Source: Acheta domesticus
Taxonomy: Eukaryota > Arthropoda > Insecta > Orthoptera > Gryllidae
Assembly (NCBI GenBank): GCA_031308135.1
Contig: JAHLJT010008446.1
Coordinates: 165,156,006 to 165,220,005 of the forward strand
Length of the DNA: 64,000 nt
Direction of reading: 5' to 3'
Shown here: piece after piece, positions 22,357-33,005 of the stretch
Position numbering within the stretch: position 1 is the stretch's first letter
Layout: each line of letters starts with the position of its first letter
Program-made: the position numbers and the translations under genes
Notes under the pieces: model-generated
Told to the model about the DNA's origin: nothing
The model's database searches: none
What the model saw: only the letters and a program-made list of their open reading frames with translations

Positions 22357-23209
22357 TCATGCCAACAAAGTGTGTAAATCGTGCAGATAATTTCTGCTGT
22401 ATTTGTAAAGAGCTGACTTGAAAGATACAGAGGCGAAATTTAACGACACTTGCGAAAAAGTGTTAGGCTCTCAACATTAGGCTCTCAAGAGGGCTAGCAT
22501 TTTGACTGGCAAATTGGTGAGTTTGAAAAGAGCTAGGCCCCAAATATGTTTTGTGTGTTAAGACTGTTGCCTTGATGGAAAAGTGTTACATATCATATGC
22601 CATTTGCTACTCCTATAATTTGGAGGGAACCGAAGGATCATCTAAGATTGTTATTTCTGTGTGACAAATATTAAAGGAATTTCTCTATCCCTGACCAGCA
22701 AAGTGTGTCACATGTACATTTATTAAATTCTCAAAAATAGATTTACCTCCATTGCATATTAAATTAAGAGGAATGAACAATTTTGTAAAAGCTATGGATA
22801 AACTTTCTGATGGATTCGTACTTGAAATCGAAATTTCCTAAAGTAACTGATGCTCAATTGACAGAAGGCATTTTTTAGGACCACAAATGCGGTGATTAAT
22901 GGCTGATCAACATTTTGAAGAATTGTTCAATCTGCTGGAAAAAGCAGCCTGGCGGTTTTTCAAAAATGTATTGCAATTTCCTTGGAAACCATAAAGCAGG
23001 AAACTATCGGACATAAAGGCTGATCTTCTGCATTCTTATAAAGCTATGGGATGTAACATGTCCTCGAAAATTCACTTCTTAGACTCTGAATTAGACTTTC
23101 ACCCGGAATATTTTGGGGCTGTCAGTAATAAGTACGGTGAGCGTTTTCATCTGTAAATTTCTACAATGGAAAACATGTAATAAGGCAAGAGTAGTTCTAA
23201 TATGTTGGC
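22357..23209 (+). pseudogene. Degenerate multicopy gene of unknown family, 5' part, split by a hAT
   Basis: Starting at ATG 22359, the plus strand reads P-T-K-C-V-N-R-A-D-N-F-C-C-I-C-K-E-L. After stops and frame shifts come M-P-F-A-T-P-I-I-W-R-E-P-K-D-H (about 22600), F-P-K-V-T-D-A-Q-L-T-E-G-I-F (about 22835) and N-F-L-G-N-H-K-A-G-N-Y (about 22975). I recognise this block order from a cysteine-starting, repeat-like protein family that is multicopy in some insects, but I cannot name it or give a function. Its continuation lies beyond the transposon at 26602-26690. Multiple stops make it a pseudogene. Confidence 0.6.
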
Positions 23210-26200
23210 CAGGGGCGTAGCGTCCATGGACGCGCTGGAAGCGCCGCTTCCCTTACGAATTTCCATAACAAATTTTTACATTTTAAATATATTAGTATCC
23301 GCTTATCAAGCTCGATGAAATGTTGGATATGTATAGTTTCTACTTTGCCGGGCTTTCATGGTCTCGTTTTTCCAAGTGCTTCTTCGTATTTCTCTCGCCC
23401 TGAAGATTGAGGTGGCTACTATAGTTCGAATAGGGCGGGCGGCGCGTGAAATATTGTGTACCCTGTGCGAGGCTACAAGACGCGCAGCCCTCAGGAGGCC
23501 TCCGTGCTTCAGATGGAATAGTGTGTTTTACTTGTTAAGGACTGTGATTGAAACGTGACTACTGAACTGTGAATAAAACGTGAACTGAGCATCAAGGCAC
23601 GTGTAAGTATCAGTGTTCATAGACAACTCCTTTTTTAAAAATTTTGGAGATTCCTTCGTAACTGTTCGAACGTGTTCCATGCATAGGTTATTGTAGGCAG
23701 ACGGACGCGCTACGGGCCGGCGCTTCCAGAGCATTATGGAAGGGGCTGCGTCTGCAACCCGCGCCGGCCGTTCGAACGGTGATGGAGCATCGCCATCTTT
23801 AGGTGGATGTGCAATTGAACATTTAAAACAAAACGCATTTTCAAGCCTTTCTTTTGAGGAAAAATAAAAAATTATTGCGACTGGAAAACCTACACCAGAC
23901 CTTCATAGTGAGTGTCGTTCGAAAGGGAAGAAGAATTTCATACATTTTCGTGCACAAATATACGAGAATGTTCCGTAGCTAAGTGGGTGCAGAAACACAA
24001 ATAAATTATTCTGTTGGCCATGTTTATTGTTTTCTAAAGAGAAATTCGTGTGGACGCAAGGAGGATTTGATGATCTTCACAATATTCACAAAGCACAGGC
24101 TCGCCATGAAACTTCAGTTTCTCACATCCTATCCCTAAAAAATTGAAACTGTTTGAAAAACAAAGAATTGAATGCAGTCTCATTGAGCAGTTTCGGTTGT
24201 CTGTACAACGTCACAACGTAGAAGTTAAAAAGAACAGAGGTATGTTGACTCATATTATCAGAGTATGGTTTGTCTTTTTGGAAAACTAGGATTGGCGTTT
24301 CGCAGGCACAATGAAATTGTCGAGTCTCATAATTGAGGCAACTACATTGAAATTCTTAAATTTTTGGGTAATTCTAATACTGAACTTTTAGCTCTTATTG
24401 AAAGCAACAACGTGTTTCGTGGAACATCTCCTGACGTCCATAATGGTATTATCGCGGCAGTTGCGGAAGTTATGCATAGAGAAAGTGAAAAGATTTCTGA
24501 AGCTCAATTTGTGGCATTAATATTTGATGAAACGACTGATGTCACGCAATCGCAACTCACAAGCGTGTTGCGGTATGTTTCAAAGAATGGCGTTCAAGAA
24601 AGATTCTTGCATTTCATTGACTGCAGCAAAGACAGATCCGCGTCTGGATTATTAGAACACGCAAAAGACGTTATTAGCAGGTACAAGTGCGACACAAAAG
24701 TAATAGCACAAACGTATGACGGCGCAGCAGTTATGGCAGGGGAACATGCTGGACTTTAGGCCAAATTAAAGATGATTTGTAAAGAAGCAATATTTGTGCA
24801 TTGTCATGCCCACAAATTAAATTTAGTCAGGACTATCTGCGAGCTGTATTAAAGAAGTGCGAATATTTTTCGTCTCTTTATCAGAATTTGGGGCATCCTT
24901 TTCTAAATCTACTAGGTGGATTGAAGCTTTAGACACTGTGGTGAAAAAGCGATTGCCATCAGCTGCACCAACACGTTGGAATTTCACCAGCAGGCTTGTA
25001 CTGACTGTGAAAAAACCATACCAGTGATCTGTAGGAATTATTGCTTCAGTAACAGAAAATTCAAGTGACTGGGACGCTGAAACTCTCTGCTCTGCCATTT
25101 TAATCTTTTGAAAGACTTGGACTTTAATTTTTTCTTAACTTTGTTTTCATGTATTTTTCCTCATTCTGACTCATTATTTAAAATTTTACAAAATAAGTCC
25201 AATGATATTACGTACTGCATGAAAAAAATAGAAGATTTTGGGATGTATCTGAAGCAGTTTCGAGACACTTTTGAATGCTTTTGGGAAGGTTGCAACAGAG
25301 AAAGAAGCGAATTTCAGTGCATCAAGCGAGCCAGAGTAGAAAATACAGAGAATGAAAAGAATGTGTACAAGAGATTGTTTATAGAAGTTATAGACAACTT
25401 AATATGTCATGTATCTTATAGATTTTCTGATACTTCTAAACTGAAATTCCTAAGCCTTCTTAACCCAGATCTCTATTTAAGTTATCAGTCATCATTTCCC
25501 AGCGAAGCTTTCAATTGTCTAATGGATGTTTATGGAAGGTATTTTTACTCTGCGCGATTGAAAAATGAGCTCACGGCCATTTATTTTGATAATGAGTTCA
25601 ACAAGAGTGTCAGTAAATTAAATGATTATATCAAGCAGCATGAACTCGCAGATGTCTTTCCCCAAACATATATACTGACCGCTTTGATTCTCACTATACC
25701 TGCTACAAGTGCGTCGGCGGAGAGGTCCTTTTCTGCTCTCTGGAGAGTAGAAAACTTATCTTCGAAATTCACAGAGTGATGAAAGACTTTCTCGTTTGTC
25801 CTTACTGAATATCGAGAATCAGCTTTTAGACACGATGATGACAAAGCCAAGGTTTTTAATGTCATTGATGTATATGCCCGTAAACCAAGAAAAATTGCAC
25901 TTAATTTTAAAATGTAATTGTTTAAAAATAAAAGTTAATACATTATAATATCACTTTGATTTTTTCCTTATGAAACCTTCCAATATGACTCCTTTAAATT
26001 TAGAAACGTGAAAAAAGGTATATAAAGGAGCAAAATGCTCCTGCGTCAAGGGATATTTTGTTTCTTAAGTTGATTAAATTTGAGATTTATACAGTATGCT
26101 TGGACTTTCTCATCTAATGTAAATACGTTCTTGAGGGAAAGTGTGTCAAGTAATAAGAAATAGTAAAGCACCTACTCTTTAGTGAGAAAATTAGCACTGA

Positions 26201-26593
26201 GGTTTCCAGAATATCCTGTTAGTACATTTTTTACCAAACTAAACCTTTGCTAAACATTTTTTTACCAAAAAAGATCATTCTAGATTCCGGATGAAACATC
26301 TCTCCAGAATGTAATCTCGTTCTATTCTCTTGATAGATAAATATTTCTGTGTATTTCTTGTGTCGCTTATCGACGAGTAAAACTAACTAAAACATTTCCA
26401 AGTACTGAAAGAAAGATATTTATTTTCTGATAACAATACTGAGAATAAAAATACTTTTATCAAGAATGTCCCATGAAAAGTTCCATTAACAAGGTACTTT
26501 TAATTAAATAGTTCCTCGAACCATGCGTGAACGACGTAGGTTGAATACAGAATATGCCGCTTCCCCTCTTAAAAAATCTACGCTACGCCCCTG
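23210..26593 (+). mobile_element. hAT transposon with TIRs and exact 8 bp target duplication
   Basis: ATGTTGGC flanks the element on both sides (23202-23209 and 26594-26601). The ends are CAGGGGCGTAGCGT at 23210 and its reverse complement ending at 26593, identical over about 14 bp. Length 3384 bp. It encodes a decayed transposase of the TTF zinc finger/DUF4371/dimerisation type on the plus strand. It inserted into a degenerate gene whose reading resumes just after the right target duplication, so its boundaries are base-exact. Confidence 0.95.
23880..25915 (+). pseudogene. hAT transposase (TTF zinc finger, DUF4371, C-terminal dimerisation)
   Basis: Readable in order on the plus strand: a TTF-type finger (N-K-L-F-C-W-P-C-L-L-F-S-K-E, about 24000) and H-E-T-S-V-S-H. 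The DUF4371 core follows at 24364-24759: F-V-A-L-I-F-D-E-T-T-D-V-T, then Q-T-Y-D-G-A-A-V-M-A-G. V-H-C-H-A-H-K-L-N-L-V lies near 24797. The C-terminal half at 25108-25779 ends with I-P-A-T-S-A-S-A-E-R-S-F-S-A-L, the hAT dimerisation signature. After a frame shift near 25745, R-L-S-R-L-S-L-L-N-I and N-V-I-D-V-Y-A-R-K continue to about 25915. A stop after G-E-H-A-G-L and at least three frame shifts make it inactive. In intact relatives this DDE-type enzyme cuts and pastes the element. Confidence 0.9.
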
Positions 26594-26601
26594 ATGTTGG
26601 C

Positions 26602-26690
26602 TATGTAGCGTTGAACCAAGAAGAGAGATGTTCCCAAATACAGAATATGCTCGAAAATCATTACCACTTTCTAGTTACAGAATGAGTAGT
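26602..26690 (+). pseudogene. Degenerate multicopy gene, 3' continuation after hAT
   Basis: The plus strand after the target duplication reads L-N-Q-E-E-R/K-K-R-D-V-P-K-Y-R-I-C-S-K-I-I-T-T-F-like sequence. With the bases before the transposon (S-N-M-L-A) it makes the conserved M-L-A-x-x-C/x-x-T-K-R-D end of the family seen at 22357-23209. This shows that the hAT split one pre-existing pseudogene or gene. Confidence 0.55.
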
Positions 26691-27560
26691 CAGAATGTAA
26701 GTCAGGACTAGTAGTAGACCATTTAAAGTTGGATAGATATTTAAGGGATTATTAAAAATTATAAAAAGTTCAAAGAATATCTCACAAAACTCCTGCCTGA
26801 TAAGGAAAAACTGAAATGATATTTGAATTCAGTATGAAAAATACTTCTAGAATCTGTTACTTTCATTATCGTGAAAGAAAAAAAGTTAATTTTTGTAGAT
26901 CAGTGTTATCTGTAGAAAAAAAAACTGATTTAACAGCTATGATATCGAGGTTGGTTAGTTTTGAGCAATTCTTTTTGAAAAATAAGGAAGACATTTTGTG
27001 TAGTGAAGATTATTGTTGATGTTAATTTCCACTGCACATTTTCCGCTGACCCAAAACAGAGAATACTCAAGTGTCCACTCACTTTTTACATTGATTGTAG
27101 GTTTCCGAGGTTGCCTGGTCCCGCAAGATTTACGTCGCATAGCGATTATTTTTTCCACTGCTACTCTGCTATCCTACTTCAATATTGCTTAAAATAATTA
27201 ATGGAATAGCAATAGGAGTTGTGCTGCAGTAAATATTTTTCAGTTGTTCATTAGAATTTTACGCAAAATGTGATTTTCAAGAATTCAACAAAATCCTCAA
27301 ACATCCAAACATCGATTTCTCTCGATTTTCAAATTGAAAAGTTTTCTATGGTCAGTGATTGTGCTAACTATCAACCATGTTTATCACATATTTCATCCTC
27401 AGAAAATTCAGGGGAAAAACAGTAAATAACAAGAATAAAAATAAATGACAGGATGAAAGATAAATGAGGAAACCAAAAGATGTTGAGTATTTACTTACGT
27501 GATATCAAGTGATAGTGGGTAATATGATGGTTGATCTCCTTACAGGTAGCTGTGTCTTAC
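26691..27560. other. Intergenic, nothing recognised
   Basis: AT-rich with short ORFs that lack any recognisable motif. Confidence 0.4.
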
Positions 27561-27588
27561 CTCTAAGGCAATAAATCCAGTAAATCTG

Positions 27589-27831
27589 CTAATAGATTGG
27601 ACGGTCTTCCCGCGGTGGTTTTAGGGTAGTTGACATCGTTGGTGAGATATTATCAGCGTTATCTTGAAAGCATTCGTAATAACTATCCTCATAGTAATCG
27701 TCATAATTACAGCAGGAATACCATGACATCCAATTCCACTGCAAATCCCAATAGGGAAAGGCCAAAATGCCCGTGCGAAAGCAGTGCGTCGCTAGCAGAA
27801 GCAGCAGCATAAGGTAGCCGCACGCAGCCAT
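27589..27831 (-). CDS. Small secreted Tyr/Asp-rich peptide
   Basis: An intact 80-residue ORF from ATG 27829-27831 (first in-frame ATG, G at +4). Residues 1-24 are a strong signal peptide (A-A-C-G-Y-L-M-L-L-L-L-L-A-T-H-C). The mature part is rich in W/Y/D (F-P-Y-W-D-L-Q-W-N-W, then Y-D-D-Y-Y-E-D-S-Y-Y-E). It has three cysteines (C-C and one later), one N-I-S glycosylation site and a basic/proline tail ending R-E-D-R-P-I-Y. No family recognised and no two-cysteine loop like its neighbours. A good splice-donor-like AGGTAAG lies 25-35 bp after the stop, so the ORF could be one exon of a longer gene. About 290 bp of its upstream DNA, starting 94 bp before the ATG, is duplicated at 29154-29441. Confidence 0.45.
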   Translation of the reverse strand: MAACGYLMLLLLLATHCFRTGILAFPYWDLQWNWMSWYSCCNYDDYYEDSYYECFQDNADNISPTMSTTLKPPREDRPIY

Positions 27832-27912
27832 GGAGAAAACGTGGAGTGATGGCCGCAGCAGTTGTAATCCGCTACCCTCTTTAGCTGCGCAATACAAACG
27901 CCGTGGGTCCAG

Positions 27913-27920
27913 GGTTATCT
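27913..27920 (-). promoter_or_regulatory. GATA-type motif upstream of secreted peptide ORF
   Basis: AGATAACC on the minus strand, 82 bp before the ATG. The extended context GAACTG(..)CAGATAACC is shared with the site upstream of the 49069-49473 ORF, there on the opposite strand. Confidence 0.3.
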
Positions 27921-27924
27921 GCAG

Positions 27925-28212
27925 TTCGCGCCTAGTTTACAAACAGATGCACTTTCTTTATTTTAATTATTGATCTGCAGCTTGCACACGCAAAATGGCG
28001 TGAGTGCCCTATTGCGCCTCCGGATCAGACAGCACAAGTCCTAAATAAATGATCTGAATGCCTTAGAAGTTATACTTCAGTCACTAACAATTTTTCACAA
28101 AAAGTGAAACATTTATTGTTTGAAATTTCACCTTCGTACAACAAAAACATTCAATTCCCAACTAATACCCTTTGCAGACCTATTAGAATTCTACTTATCA
28201 TTTCAAGCGATT
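27925..28212. repeat. 288 bp direct duplication, copy 1
   Basis: Runs from TTCGCGCCTAGTTTACAAAC to TTATCATTTCAAGCGATT. It matches 29154-29441 with only a few substitutions seen by eye (for example AAGTCC/AAGTCA, TACCCTT/TATCCCT). It forms the upstream flank of the minus-strand peptide ORF at 27589-27831. Ends are not TG..CA, so it is not an obvious LTR. Confidence 0.95.
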
Positions 28213-28389
28213 AAAAATGTGTCAAATTGTAACTTCCTTGCATCTTTAACTTCGGTCGGGAGCAACTGGTATAAATGGCACAGCAGTTCACTTTCATGTA
28301 TCTCCACACCTACGCAATACTTGGCTCATTTCATATTTGATTTGACTGAGGATTCCGGGTACGCCTACTGCTAATGTCAGTCGCGAGAA

Positions 28390-28690
28390 TGTTTTATCCC
28401 GAGAGGTGGCGGTGATTCATCACCATCTGGATGGGGAGATCCGCCGCCAACCTGCACGTCGACTTACGAAGGAATACCTTTCCAAATCTCTTCCAGAGCG
28501 GGGCGCCTCTCCAGCGGAACGCGGTTTAAGTTCCTGCCTGATCTTCCCATATGTACGGTAGAGTACGGACATGTGTAGATTAAGGAAAGATCGCGCGCGT
28601 TCCGTGGCCAGTTTGTTATGGTCCTGCCCAGGCATTCGCCTGGTATTAACCTTCCGGTGGCCTTTGATACAAAAGCGGACACGTAGGAGC
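28390..28690 (-). mobile_element. SINE body fragment, GC-rich
   Basis: Contains GAGGTGGCGGTGATTC, GGATGGGGAGATCCGCCGCC, AAAGATCGCGCGCGTTCCGTGGCC, GTTTGTTATGGTCCTGCCC and GCATTCGCCTGGTATT. These match in order the minus-oriented SINEs at 61990-62490 and 50480-50745. The tRNA-like head is missing. Confidence 0.6.
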
Positions 28691-29153
28691 ACTGAATGCT
28701 GCCTCTAGAAAACAGTTTTTTGCGTCCCCAAAACTTCTGTTATTTAATTGAAGTAAGAATAAAACCCCAAACTATTCATCATTACATCTTTAATGTTAAT
28801 ACGTTTTACAAATCACAGAAATGTGGCTAGTTTTAGGTACACAATTGATTCAAAAACCTTACAAAAATGTAACAAAGAAAATAAAATTAAAATTAACTAG
28901 AAAACTGTTATTAAATAGACATATTGAAAAATGAAGCAGTCTACTGTCCATACATTTTAGAAAAGCATCCATTGGTTTTCATCAAGCTGTTTCTAGTAAC
29001 TCAAGAAGATTCCTGACTTCTTCTATTACATCAACTTCAGCCCTTCAGTAAAGAGAAACAAAATGAAGACTACAAATATCAGGAAAAAATCAACAAAAAA
29101 CAACTTTGAACATCGTCTATTTTGCTTACAAAGTTCGAAAATACATGAAAGCC
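28691..29153. other. Spacer between the two 288 bp copies
   Basis: AT-rich; no gene or repeat recognised. Confidence 0.4.
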
Positions 29154-29441
29154 TTCGCGCCTAGTTTACAAACAGATGCACTTTCTTTATTTTAATTATT
29201 GATCTGCAGCTTGCACACGCAAAATGGCGTGAGTGCCCTATTGCGCCTCCGGATCAGACAGCACAAGTCATAAATAAATGATCTGAATGCCTTAGAAGTT
29301 ATACTTCAGTCACTAACAATTTTTCACAAAAAGTGAAACATTTATTGTTTGAAATTTCACCTTCGTACAACAAAAACATTCAATTCCCAACTAATATCCC
29401 TTGCAGACCTATTAGAATTCTACTTATCATTTCAAGCGATT
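29154..29441. repeat. 288 bp direct duplication, copy 2
   Basis: Second copy of the block at 27925-28212, followed by an extra TCAAGCGATT (a slippage-like 10 bp repeat). No peptide ORF lies next to this copy. Confidence 0.95.
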
Positions 29442-29954
29442 CAAGCGATTATTTAAATAAATAAAATGTTCGTTTGGAATACTAAAAATGCTTACACGAG
29501 TGGGCGCAGTAGAGCACGGAGTGCTGCAGTCAGCACTTTTTTATTTTCATATCTTCTTTACGACTGATAGGGAGAAGGCAACGGAACGGAAATTTTCGCG
29601 TTTCGTTTAGAATGTTGCGAAGTGAGAACACTGAAGCTCCTTGACACGTCAAATACCCTACTCCATTTGAGTACAGTAATCCCTCAACATTCGCGAGAGT
29701 TAGGTTCCCAAAAAATATCGCGAATATTAAATCCGCGAATGTTGAGTATATCTTTAAATGAAGAAAGGAGGGTTAGGTTCCTGGATATAGAAAAAGAAAT
29801 AAAAATATCTGAGAAACAATTGCATTAGTACTGACTAAGCGCTAGTACAAACAGCATCCACTATCAACACCCAAAAATGAAGAAATAAAACAATGTTTCA
29901 AACTTATTTCAAAGTTGAAAGTGATTGGATATAGGATTTGGTTATTTTTTACTT

Positions 29955-30970
29955 TTTCGCCTTACGAATACTTCGTAAGAAGAGAAAGTTATGTCATCGT
30001 GTGCCGGAAAACGGCAAATTTTCGCCAGAAAATCTCTTGTAGCTGGGGTCTGGTAACGAAAAAGTGGATAAAACTTGTTGCTTAATTTAGAAAAAAAATC
30101 CTCTATCTCATGGTGTAGTCAAAATCCATGTTTTGTTGCTTCTAGATACTGCAAAATCGATTGACGGCCTGTCTGTCTGTCCGTCAGTGGTCAACGTTAA
30201 CGCCTAAACCGTTCAGCCGATTTTCTTCAAAATTGATATTTCCCCAATCGTTTTACTGATGTCAAGGATCCGGGAATTTGAAACCAATATTTTAATTTTG
30301 GGGGGTACTTTACATGAAGCCCGTCGAAGATTTTCAAAGTTAAAAAGACATGGCTCTAAATTTTTTGATTAAATTTTGTTGTTGAATAGTGCGGAGGACG
30401 TTTAAGGGAATGATGTGGATATCATTTTCGTTGATATCCCCAATTTTTCGAAAATTGTAAAAAACTATTTGAAAACTGCAAAATTGAAGATAGAGATTTT
30501 TGCCTGTCAAAGCCGGTAGTACAAAATTAACACTTTAAATAAGGTCATGTACAATCTTTTTGAAAAACGAATAGTTTTTGCGTAAATTACGCTTCAAATT
30601 TACAAAAAACATTCTCAAAAACCGCTCTAAATTTTTTCATTGAATTTTCTTGACTGATATAAAGACGGACGATAAAAAATGTGGTATTAGTCCTAACTCC
30701 GGGAATTTCTTGTTTTTTTGAAAATTGCAAAAAAAAAATTTTCAAACTACAAAATTGAAGATAGAGATATTTACCTCAGACAAAATCTGTTGTACAAAAT
30801 TAGATCTTTAAAAACTGTTATGTAGAAGTGTCTGTAAAACAAGTCGTTTTTGCGTAATTTTCGCTTAAAATTTACAAAGGAAATTTTTCTCAGAATCCGC
30901 TCCAAATTGTTTCTTTAAACTTTCTCCACATGTGTAATAAAGGACGGTAAATAATGGTGCTATAGAATGG
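29955..30970 (+). repeat. CTGTC-family repeat, copy C
   Basis: Opens with the perfect palindrome CTTACGAATACTTCGTAAG (about 29962) and GAGAAAGTTATGTC. It then runs through GTGCCGGAAAACGG, GGTAACGAAAAAGTGGATAA, CCTGTCTGTCTGTCCGTC (about 30168), GGGGGGTACTTTACATGA and CTCAAAAACCGCTC. It ends at GGTGCTATAGAATGGCACAG, the tip sequence of the foldback at 600. It gives the most complete view of one unit. Confidence 0.75.
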
Positions 30971-31140
30971 CACAGACTTTCTCGCAGTAGTTATGTTTCA
31001 AATCTCGTTCGTTGGATATAGTATTCGGAGTAAGCTCTTCACCGCTGCCTTTCTTTGTCGCCCAAAAGACTTTTGTTTTTTGCATGTTGACAATATTACC
31101 GGCTTCCTAATGATAGAGCTGGTACAATTATGTTTTGACT
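30958..31140 (+). repeat. Foldback-tip-like segment
   Basis: From GGTGCTATAGAATGGCACAG through TTCACCGCTGCCTTTCTTTG and CGGCTTCCTAATGATAGAGC. The same order recurs at 63632-63800 and more divergently at 600-790. Confidence 0.65.
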
Positions 31141-31154
31141 AATATATAAGTACT

Positions 31155-31270
31155 CAACCCTCATATCGTTCCAATAGCTAAGGTTGCTAAATCGTGTAGG
31201 GACTGAGCGCTTCACTTCAGAAGACGCCGGGTTCGGATCCCAGACGGGAATTTTAATTTGATGAATGTGT
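31155..31270 (+). mobile_element. tRNA-like SINE head
   Basis: AGGTTGCTAAATCG-type A region and a clear B box GGGTTCGGATCCC (about 31228) spaced as in a tRNA. The cloverleaf is not complete, so it is read as a SINE head. Confidence 0.5.
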
Positions 31271-31584
31271 TGTTGCAAGAAAAACTATTGAAGAGTGTAG
31301 AAACTTTATTGAAAATCATTTGAAGTACTTCTACTCACGAATAGAATCAATGCAGATAAATATACAGGCCTTGTCTGTGTTTTCCCAAATTGCATATTGT
31401 AAATATTTTTTCAACTCTGTTATTCGATTTCTGAAACGTATGTCATATTAAATCAATCGTTGTTTTGTGTGCATCTGAATGAACCGATTAAAGTAAAGTT
31501 ATGAGTATATCAAAATTAAATTGAAATACAATGTAATCAGAACCCATGAGATCACCTTACATATCCCTAATGGTTCCGAAATTA

Positions 31585-31860
31585 TTTATTACTTTCTCGC
31601 CTTACGAATACTTCGTAAGAAGAGAATGTTATGTAACCGTGCGCCGGGAAATGATCTTCCCAGCGCCCTTCGCTTGTGGGTAGTGGTATCAGCGCCAGCC
31701 GGTTAACTCTGAGGAATTGTGTTCGGGTATCGGAATGGAAAAATAACTTGCTGGTTGAAAATACTTTAGCTGTTTTATGTAGGTGTATGTTATTGTGGAG
31801 CATTTTAAATAATTCAAAAATATATGTGCTTTGGTAGCACTCCGTGTTGAATTTGACGTT
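31585..31860 (+). mobile_element. SINE-like unit with CTTACGAATACTTCGTAAG start
   Basis: After the palindrome at about 31600 comes a tRNA-like segment (GTAGTGGTATCAGCGCCAGC and a B-box-like GTGTTCGGGTATC). A body ends GTGGAGCATTTTAAATAATTC and TGTGCTTTGGTAGCACTCCG. A related body is at 32090-32160. Confidence 0.5.
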
Positions 31861-31984
31861 TTGAATATGAATGGAAAGGAAAAATGTAGGTACGGTGGAA
31901 TTTTTTTATTCTTTGTCCTGAATTATTTGTTGTTATATTTTACATGGACAATCAGACTTTTACTTGTTTATGCCTTTGCCCGAG

Positions 31985-32160
31985 TTCTGTTCATGCGCGC
32001 TTAAGTGGCGTAGTGGCATGAATGTTTGCAACTTAAATCTGTGGATTTGGGATTGCGTTTCGGAGCGGACAGATATTTGATGGTTTATGTAGTAGTATAA
32101 TATTGCGCAGCATTTAGGAAGAATGAGAGAAAATAAGTGCTTTGAATGCACCACTAGTTT
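31985..32160 (+). mobile_element. Second copy of the same SINE-like unit
   Basis: AAGTGGCGTAGTGGCATGAA (A region), GGATTTGGGATTGCGTTTCGG, then GCGCAGCATTTAGGAAGAAT and AAGTGCTTTGAATGCACCAC. The body follows 31660-31855 in the same orientation. A degraded third B-box-like GTTCGGTTCCCAGACGACG lies at about 32610. Confidence 0.5.
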
Positions 32161-32840
32161 GTTTCGTCACACTCCTCGTTCTAATATCCAAATATGGAAA
32201 AGTTGCTGCTTCTATTTCTCTCTTAGATTTCGAAGTTATTTCCATATTCGGATCACATTCGCATTCCCTTTCCACCATAGCTTGTTGAAATTTTAGAACT
32301 CCTACAACAGTTTTGACATTAAGGTTACTCGAAGATGCGATTTCGCTTCCGTTACTTTCTTGTTACCTACCAGGAGGTTTTCTTCCCTGATGATTTCCCG
32401 ACACTCCTTTTCAATGAGGACTTTATAATGAAAGTTGCATTGATCGTGAATGGCTTTTCTGTTCATGTGGCCAAACTCTGTATCTCCAATTTTACTCAGC
32501 TGAATTTAATTATTTTACAATTGTGTTATTCTATAAATGCGAATTATCATTTCAACTTTGAAACTTTTGCAGAAAGTGCTACTTTGAGCTCCGACGCCTG
32601 CCAAGTTCGGTTCCCAGACGACGCTCATACAGAAAATGAATGTGCTCTCTTAAAAAATGTAGACTAAAAGACGCACTCGCGAATGTTGAAGTCGCGAATG
32701 TTCAACCCGGTAGCATTTCTCTAATCGCGAATGTTCGGAACTCGTGAGTAGCGCATTCGTGGATGTGGAGGGATTACTGTACAATAAAAGCACAAAGGGA
32801 GCACGGGGTGCTGCCGCGCGCCGCCGGAAGGGTGATCGGA
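32161..32840. other. Interior of pogo-like element; no gene supported
   Basis: A 110-codon open stretch at 32335-32667 has no recognisable motif and runs through the SINE-like B box, so it is treated as incidental. Confidence 0.4.
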
Positions 32841-32844
32841 GAAA

Positions 32845-33005
32845 CTACGGAAAACTTTCGACCAGAGCAGCGACCGCTAGAATTCTCCTCGAGACAGGTT
32901 GAATTCGACCGTGCTACGTATCTACTGTCGGAAGTTCATCATCGCCGAGCACCGAACCCTAGGACACACAGGTCAGAGCGACAATAGTAGCTTTGAGCCA
33001 TACTC
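32845..33005 (-). mobile_element. SINE fragment (50 kb/62 kb family)
   Basis: GATCGGAGAAACTACGGAAA, CTAGAATTCTCCTC and GAGACAGGTTGAATTCGACC match the body of the minus-oriented SINE at 62295-62370. The tRNA head has diverged (CCTAGGACACACAGGTCAGA). Confidence 0.55.

Larger units (their letters stand above)
29674..32779. mobile_element. pogo/Tigger-like element ends around nested repeats
   Basis: TA (29672-29673) then CAGTAATCCCTCAACATTCG at the left, and a reverse-complement CAGTAATCCCTCCACAT end at 32779 followed by TA (32780-32781). Both ends carry subterminal CGCGAATGTTGA words several times. TA target duplication and CAGTAATCCCTC-type ends fit the pogo/Tigger branch of Tc1/mariner. No transposase was found between them; the 3.1 kb interior is filled with other repeats and SINEs. 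It is probably a non-autonomous copy expanded by later insertions, or two nearby copies. Confidence 0.65.

Noticed and set aside
27925..29441. LTRs of a small retroelement
   Set aside because: The 288 bp repeats do not start TG and end CA, no primer site or polypurine tract borders them, and no target duplication was seen.
31155..31260. Possible true tRNA gene
   Set aside because: The B box is good but the acceptor stem and A box do not pair into a cloverleaf, and flanks resemble the SINE heads. The same applies to 5925-6005, 39790-39850, 50175-50250, 52672-52745 and 62410-62487.
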